From: an uncultured Bacteroidales bacterium
GTDB taxonomy: Bacteria > Bacteroidota > Bacteroidia > Bacteroidales > Muribaculaceae
Reading direction: 5' to 3'
Assembly (NCBI GenBank): GCA_902776835.1
Contig: CACYRK010000043.1
Span: 1-36,457, forward strand
Length of the DNA stretch: 36,457 nt
Below the pieces are notes generated by a model. That model ran no database searches. It worked only from the letters and a program-made list of their open reading frames with translations, and was not told where the DNA came from. The position numbers and the translations under genes are program-made. Positions 32,350 through 36,457 of this stretch are shown piece after piece. Each line of letters begins with the position of its first letter. Within the stretch, counting starts at the first letter, position 1.

Positions 32350-32856
32350 ATGGCGAAATTTCACAATAATGAAATGGTGGCCCGGCGTCTCAGCAAGTGC
32401 TGGGTGGCCTGTGTCGCGCTTGTCGTGTGTGCCCTCGTGGCCCTCGGTGCCGAGGCGCAAACGCTCACTTTTGCCGACAGCAACGTGGAGCGGCGTGCCC
32501 TGCTCAATGGCGACACCGACGGCGACGGCCGCATCTCGAAACTTGAGGCCGACTCGCTCAAGTCGTTGAACCTCACGCAATACCGCACCGACATGTTTGT
32601 GGTGAAGACCTACGACGACCTGGCACTGTTTCCCAACCTGGAGAAACTGTGGCTGGGTGAGAGTTCGCTCGAGAGCGTTGACCTGAGCAAAAACTGGAAC
32701 CTGCAATTTGTGGCTATCCAGAGCGACAATCTCAAAACCGTAGTTTTGGCCGTGGGATGCGCGCCAAAACTTAACTACCCGATGCACAGCGGCGAGATTA
32801 TCGTCAAGCGCGTGCTCAATCCCGACGCCCCCGGCGCGATGTTTTTCAGTTACTAA
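32350..32856 (+). CDS. Small secreted protein with EF-hand-like loop and LRR-like repeat
   Basis: The 168-residue product has an N-terminal extension and a signal peptide hydrophobic core (WVACVALVVCALVALGAEAQ); an internal Met9 is an alternative start. Residues about 54-66 hold an EF-hand or dockerin-like calcium loop, DTDGDGRISKLEA. After it come leucine-rich units (SLKSLNLTQY, FPNLEKLWLGESSLESVDLS) like short LRR turns. It is probably periplasmic or extracellular. Function is unknown. It is 18 bp upstream of the next gene and shares its promoter. Confidence 0.75.
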   Translation: MAKFHNNEMVARRLSKCWVACVALVVCALVALGAEAQTLTFADSNVERRALLNGDTDGDGRISKLEADSLKSLNLTQYRTDMFVVKTYDDLALFPNLEKLWLGESSLESVDLSKNWNLQFVAIQSDNLKTVVLAVGCAPKLNYPMHSGEIIVKRVLNPDAPGAMFFSY

Positions 32857-32874
32857 AACCTAATTTTCACAGTT

Positions 32875-34131
32875 ATGAAACGTGTATTTATCATTGCGCT
32901 GCTGGGTCTGTTAGGCTTGGCGACGCGCGCGCAGTACATCCCTCCGGCATCTAACCCCGTGTGCGCCTATTGCGGGGTGAGCCTCACCAGTGGCGAGAGC
33001 CATAAGAGCGGTTGCCCGTATTACGAGGCGCCGAATGACGAACAAGAGTCGCAGTCGGCGTCGCCGTCCACGAGTTCGACGCATCTGCGCGACCATGAGC
33101 CGCTTCCTGAGGTGAAAAGCACGCTTGACGTGCCTTCTTACAAATATGACCTTCTGTATCAGGCTGGTGACGGTGAGCACATGGTCACCTGCCCCTCATG
33201 TGGCAGTGTGGCCCATGAGCGCGGGTGCATGCTTGCGGGTTTTCAGCGTGATGCCCTCAACGCCCGAGCCAAAGCGCTGGCCGCCACAACACGCGAGGCG
33301 CGCGAGGCTGCCTTGCACGAGTTTCACGCGGCCGAGTTAAGTCTGAACAGGGTCTATGAAAATGCGCTGGCCGAGTACCGGCGGCAAGAGCAAGCCCCGC
33401 AACAAAGCGATTCTCCCGCCCCCGGTGGCTATCAGCACCTCACGAGCGCCGACATCAAGGGCGGCTATGACAAGAAGTTGGGCTTCGACTCATGGGCCAC
33501 CGCCTACGGCAAGACGCTGCCCAACGGCGAAGAGCAGTGGGTGCTTTATGACCAGGACGGCAATGAAGTGGGCCAATTCTCAAAGGTCGAGACGGCCCAG
33601 GTGCCCAATGGGCTCGATGTGTTTGTCGTGCGTGACCACAACGGCAAGTGGGGCGTGTATAACGCGGGCGGATATGCCGTCGTGAGGCCAGAGTATGAGA
33701 GCGTGAAAGTGCTTGTGGTCCTGCAGCAAAACGAGTCGAGGGAGTTCTACGACGTGACGCTGCGCGACGAGCGCGGGCAGTTGCGCCATGGCATAATAAG
33801 TGGGGCGATTGCCGACGCTGACAACCGTACCATACCCTGCGTGTGCGACCGCATCGAGTTGCTCGACCGCAGCCCGGCCACGCATGGCGTGCTGGCCAAG
33901 GTCACTGTCGACGGCCGCTTGGCAGTGATTGATGCCGACACTGGCGAGGTGCTGATTCAGCCTTATTACTCTTATATCAACACCTATTTCACCCCCAGGG
34001 GCATGTACCTGATTGTGGGCGACGGCGTGCAATTCGGCGCCTACTTTGCCGAGACGCTCGACCTGGTGGTGGCACCCAATGAGGGCAAGAGCCTTGACCA
34101 GGTGCGAAACATCCTTGACCAAATAAAGTAG
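32875..34131 (+). CDS. Secreted protein with two CxxC zinc-ribbon-like motifs and WG-like repeats
   Basis: The 418-residue protein has a signal peptide (MKRVFIIALLGLLGLATRAQ). Two cysteine motifs follow: CAYCGVSLTSGESHKSGCPY near 28-47 and CPSCGSVAHERGC near 105-117. A charged helical stretch lies at about 120-170 (LNARAKALAATTREAREAAL), then a beta-rich C-terminal half with WG-type repeats (HNGKWGVYNAGGYAVVRPEY). Duplicated CxxC metal-binding motifs are odd in an exported protein, where zinc could be structural. Similar proteins are known in gut Bacteroidales without known role. It forms an operon with the small EF-hand-like protein before it and converges with the gene at 34342. Confidence 0.8.
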   Translation: MKRVFIIALLGLLGLATRAQYIPPASNPVCAYCGVSLTSGESHKSGCPYYEAPNDEQESQSASPSTSSTHLRDHEPLPEVKSTLDVPSYKYDLLYQAGDGEHMVTCPSCGSVAHERGCMLAGFQRDALNARAKALAATTREAREAALHEFHAAELSLNRVYENALAEYRRQEQAPQQSDSPAPGGYQHLTSADIKGGYDKKLGFDSWATAYGKTLPNGEEQWVLYDQDGNEVGQFSKVETAQVPNGLDVFVVRDHNGKWGVYNAGGYAVVRPEYESVKVLVVLQQNESREFYDVTLRDERGQLRHGIISGAIADADNRTIPCVCDRIELLDRSPATHGVLAKVTVDGRLAVIDADTGEVLIQPYYSYINTYFTPRGMYLIVGDGVQFGAYFAETLDLVVAPNEGKSLDQVRNILDQIK

Positions 34132-34207
34132 GCGACGAAGACCTTGATCGCCATAGCCTCCGCTTTGATGCCGCAACATCAAGGCCAAGAGCCTTACGCC
34201 CTAAAGG

Positions 34208-34315
34208 CCCGACCAGCCCGACACGTCAGACCAGTCCGACCAGTCAGACCAGCCCGACGAGTCCGACCTGTCCGACGAGTCCGACCTGTCCGACCTGTCC
34301 GACCCATCCAGCCCC
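34208..34315. repeat. 9-bp tandem array (AGTCCGACC)
   Basis: About twelve units of AGTCCGACC, AGCCCGACG, TGTCCGACC and close variants. The array lies between the converging genes at 34131 and 34342. Confidence 0.85.
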
Positions 34316-34341
34316 TGGCGGTAACTAATCAATGGCCAGGC

Positions 34342-35493
34342 TTAGTAGGCCATGATGTAGTGGTAGTCGCCCACTACGGTGACAAACTGGTCCGACACCT
34401 CGCGCCAGATGTCGAAGTGCGAACCCTCGAACGAGTACCATCGCACGTAGAGTTCCAAGCCCTTAGGCGTGTCGGCCATCACCTGAATTTCGGGGGTGAG
34501 GCCCATCAGGTCGTCGATGTCGGCCCCGATGTCAATCATGTTGGGGTCGCTCTTCGAGACGTCGAACCACATGTTGCGTGTCGACTCCACTTCCCCCTCC
34601 TCGATGCACACAAAAGCCAGGCACACCTTGCCGTTGTACGGCTCAAAGAGCACATCGTAGAACGTGCGCTCTTTCTCCTCGCACGTTGCTACCCAACTGA
34701 TGTCGCGAATTTTCATCTGGTCGCCGTAGTAGGTTGTGATCATGCGACGCACACTGGCGCTGACGCTCGGCACCTCCTCGCCATAAAGCCAGCGCTTGAA
34801 CTGCAAGGGCCGGTGGTCGTTGAGCCAGGCCTTTGGCACGATGACCGGTGTGGCTTGCTCGCTTTTGTAGCCGCGGAACATCTTCTTGGTGAGCGAGGCG
34901 TTGTCAAGGGCGAAGGTGTAGCACAGCCCCAGGTCGATGGGCGTGCCATCGACAGTGTAAGAGCCCGGCTCGGCTTTCACCAGGTGGATGTTGCCAATGT
35001 GCGGCTTGAAAATCATGCGGTCGTATTTAGTCGAGCGCATCACGGCCTCGTCCCAGGCCACGTCGCCCGGCACGGTAAAACGGTTGTGGGCGATATCGAT
35101 GTCGTAGGCCATCACCGGGTGGTGCCGCACGGTGATGTCGCCGCTGCGGTCGGCCTCGATGCTGGTGTAGAAGTCGAAGATGGTGTTCCAGTTCAACTTC
35201 TCGACGTCGACCTTGAAGTTGGGGCTGATGAGTTGCGGCTTTCCGCCCACGGCCTTAAACACGCAGTTGGTCTTGAAGATATCGGCCACCACGATTTCCT
35301 TGACGCCGTCGTTGTCCAGATCGTCGATGGCGTAATAAAAGGCTTTTTGGAAGCCGTCAACCTCCTCGTCAGCGCAGTCGAGCAGGTCGTCCAGGTGCAA
35401 GTAATAGCATTGTTCTTCGCTGATTGTGCCGGCCATCAGTGGCAGCACTATCGCCAGCATGGCGATTAAAAGACTGTTTCGTTTCATATTCAT
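34342..35493 (-). CDS. Secreted protein of unknown function with FG-GAP/VCBS-like motif
   Basis: The 383-residue product starts MNMKRNSLLIAMLAIVLPLMAG, a signal peptide (the Met at 35487 is an alternative start). Near residues 55-70 it has AIDDLDNDGVKEIVVADIF, a calcium-binding blade-like turn as in VCBS/FG-GAP proteins, seen only once. The remainder is mixed alpha/beta with no motif I recognise. It may be periplasmic. A strong promoter lies at 35526-35557. It is divergent from the gene at 35649. Confidence 0.75.
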   Translation of the reverse strand: MNMKRNSLLIAMLAIVLPLMAGTISEEQCYYLHLDDLLDCADEEVDGFQKAFYYAIDDLDNDGVKEIVVADIFKTNCVFKAVGGKPQLISPNFKVDVEKLNWNTIFDFYTSIEADRSGDITVRHHPVMAYDIDIAHNRFTVPGDVAWDEAVMRSTKYDRMIFKPHIGNIHLVKAEPGSYTVDGTPIDLGLCYTFALDNASLTKKMFRGYKSEQATPVIVPKAWLNDHRPLQFKRWLYGEEVPSVSASVRRMITTYYGDQMKIRDISWVATCEEKERTFYDVLFEPYNGKVCLAFVCIEEGEVESTRNMWFDVSKSDPNMIDIGADIDDLMGLTPEIQVMADTPKGLELYVRWYSFEGSHFDIWREVSDQFVTVVGDYHYIMAY

Positions 35494-35525
35494 AGTGATT
35501 GGTGTAAAAAGAGCAAATTATATCG

Positions 35526-35557
35526 CAAAGATAATATATTACTCGCAAAAAGGCAAA
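35526..35557 (-). promoter_or_regulatory. promoter of the FG-GAP-like protein gene
   Basis: TTTG (35554-35557), a 20-nt spacer and TATCTTTG (35526-35533) on the minus strand fit the consensus closely. Confidence 0.7.
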
Positions 35558-35597
35558 AACGCTCGCCATTTTTTGACTAAAAAATTTCACGAACCAA

Positions 35598-35627
35598 TTG
35601 AGATTGTGAGAATTGTTATAACTTTGC
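35598..35627 (+). promoter_or_regulatory. promoter of the 35649 operon
   Basis: TTG (35598-35600), an 18-nt spacer and TAACTTTGC (35619-35627), 21 bp before the ATG. It is divergent from the promoter at 35526-35557. Confidence 0.65.
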
Positions 35628-35648
35628 ATCGAAATTAACACAGGAATC

Positions 35649-36245
35649 ATGAAACGTTTATCATTCGCAATTATTTTTGCCAGCATGGCGCTGGCGCTGA
35701 TGGCCGACGATGCCATTCGAGTGAATTTTAAGGGTAGTCAGCCCACGATTACCGACTTTGCATGGGCCTTTTGTAAGTATTTCCATGACCTTGAGGAGAC
35801 TGGCGACAAGCCATCGAACGCCATATTGAACGCGTTGGAATGCGTCCGCGACAATAAGCCGCTTGACGCAACGTTGACCATCCAGGATAAAAACGGCTAC
35901 TTGTTTTACGAGCGGAAGTATGACAACGTGGTGTTCCAACTTGAGATGTGCGTTTGGAACGAGGCCGATGGCAAACACAAACTGTTTGTGTTCAACCACA
36001 TGCTGACGCTTGTTGACGGCAAGCCCGCTTGCACCGAGACCAGCGGCTTGATGTTCTATCGTTACAACAAAGCCACCAAGAAGATGGTGTACGTCGACGC
36101 TCCGGGCTTCGAAGTGGATTATATGGACACCACTTATTCGATGCCGTGCTATGGCAAGGATATTACCGTGACCAAGTGGCATGCCGACGGCACAAAAACC
36201 GTCAGCACGCTGAAGTGGGACGGCCACAAGTTCAGTAATCGCTAA
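35649..36245 (+). CDS. Small secreted protein of unknown function
   Basis: The 198-residue product has a signal peptide (MKRLSFAIIFASMALALMA) and a single small domain with alternating beta strands (VVFQLEMCVWNEADGKHKLF, then MFYRYNKATKKMVYV). I recognise no family. It is followed after 11 bp by the next secreted-protein gene, so the two are probably co-transcribed. Confidence 0.75.
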   Translation: MKRLSFAIIFASMALALMADDAIRVNFKGSQPTITDFAWAFCKYFHDLEETGDKPSNAILNALECVRDNKPLDATLTIQDKNGYLFYERKYDNVVFQLEMCVWNEADGKHKLFVFNHMLTLVDGKPACTETSGLMFYRYNKATKKMVYVDAPGFEVDYMDTTYSMPCYGKDITVTKWHADGTKTVSTLKWDGHKFSNR

Positions 36246-36256
36246 ATAACTTCAAT

Positions 36257-36457
36257 ATGAAAAAGAAACTTATTCTCATGCTTGCGCTGCTCATTGGGGC
36301 AATGACAGGCGCAATGGCCGAGAGGACGCCACAGGTGATATGGTGCCAGAACAACAAAACCATGTATTTCACCAATTCCGATACGTTGTATGCCGCTGGC
36401 GACACTTACGACGGCAAGACCGTTACCAGCGTGTGGAGCGGTGTTTCTGTCACTAAT
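36257..36457 (+). CDS. Secreted protein, cut by the window end
   Basis: The first 67 codons are present: a signal peptide (MKKKLILMLALLIGAMTGAMA) and then PQVIWCQNNKTMYFTNSDTL and VTSVWSG. This opening resembles BspA-like leucine-rich repeat surface proteins of gut Bacteroidales, but the repeat region lies outside the window, so the call is tentative. The start ATG is 11 bp after the previous stop. Confidence 0.6.
   Translation, partial: MKKKLILMLALLIGAMTGAMAERTPQVIWCQNNKTMYFTNSDTLYAAGDTYDGKTVTSVWSGVSVTN

Overview
This 36.5-kb window looks like chromosomal DNA of a fairly GC-rich member of the Bacteroidota, most likely order Bacteroidales from the gut (Muribaculaceae or Prevotellaceae would fit; I cannot settle the family). 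The evidence is the repeated Bacteroidota-type -7 promoter box TAnnTTTG with a TTG/TTTG about 18-20 nt upstream, almost no Shine-Dalgarno sequences, an Oar-like TonB-dependent receptor with a partner BACON lipoprotein, a BY-kinase with a tyrosine-rich tail, and many small secreted or lipoproteins. I see no rRNA, tRNA, CRISPR array, intact transposase or prophage.

Layout. 0.2-2.1 kb (-): macroglobulin-like/TonB-plug protein. 2.3-4.8 kb (-): polysaccharide tyrosine autokinase, with a 26-unit 23-bp tandem array directly upstream of its promoter (4.89-5.49 kb) and a smaller inverted array beyond it. 5.7-7.0 kb (-): myo-inositol-1-phosphate synthase. 7.4-12.9 kb (-): a very large alpha-2-macroglobulin family protein without a thioester motif. 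13.4-13.9 kb (-): small lipoprotein flanked by copies of an interspersed repeat. 14.3-14.8 kb (-): Xre-type regulator coupled to a small partner. 15.1-20.0 kb (+): TonB receptor plus BACON/OB-like lipoprotein operon. 20.4-23.6 kb (+): large fused Fe-S/FAD oxidoreductase. 23.6-24.7 kb: gene-free, built almost wholly of repeats. 24.7-25.2 kb (-): shikimate kinase. 25.7-26.6 kb (-): coiled-coil protein of unknown function. 26.7-27.9 kb (+): secreted nucleotide pyrophosphatase/phosphodiesterase. 28.1-31.4 kb (-): operon of glycerophosphodiester phosphodiesterase, gmd and fcl (GDP-L-fucose synthesis). 31.6-32.2 kb (+): NUDIX hydrolase. 32.4-34.1 kb (+): two small secreted proteins. 34.3-35.5 kb (-), 35.6-36.2 kb (+) and 36.3 kb to the edge (+): more secreted proteins of unknown function, the last cut by the window end.

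The recurring theme is the cell envelope: capsule export control (BY-kinase), fucose donor synthesis, inositol phosphate for lipid head groups, outer-membrane uptake, and periplasmic or surface proteins. No single pathway spans the window. The most unusual content is non-coding. Short-period tandem arrays (7, 9, 10 and 23 bp) and palindromic MITE/REP-like elements occupy many of the intergenic spaces. Several arrays begin at, or even contain, the stop codon of the adjacent gene, and one 23-bp array abuts a mapped-by-eye promoter.
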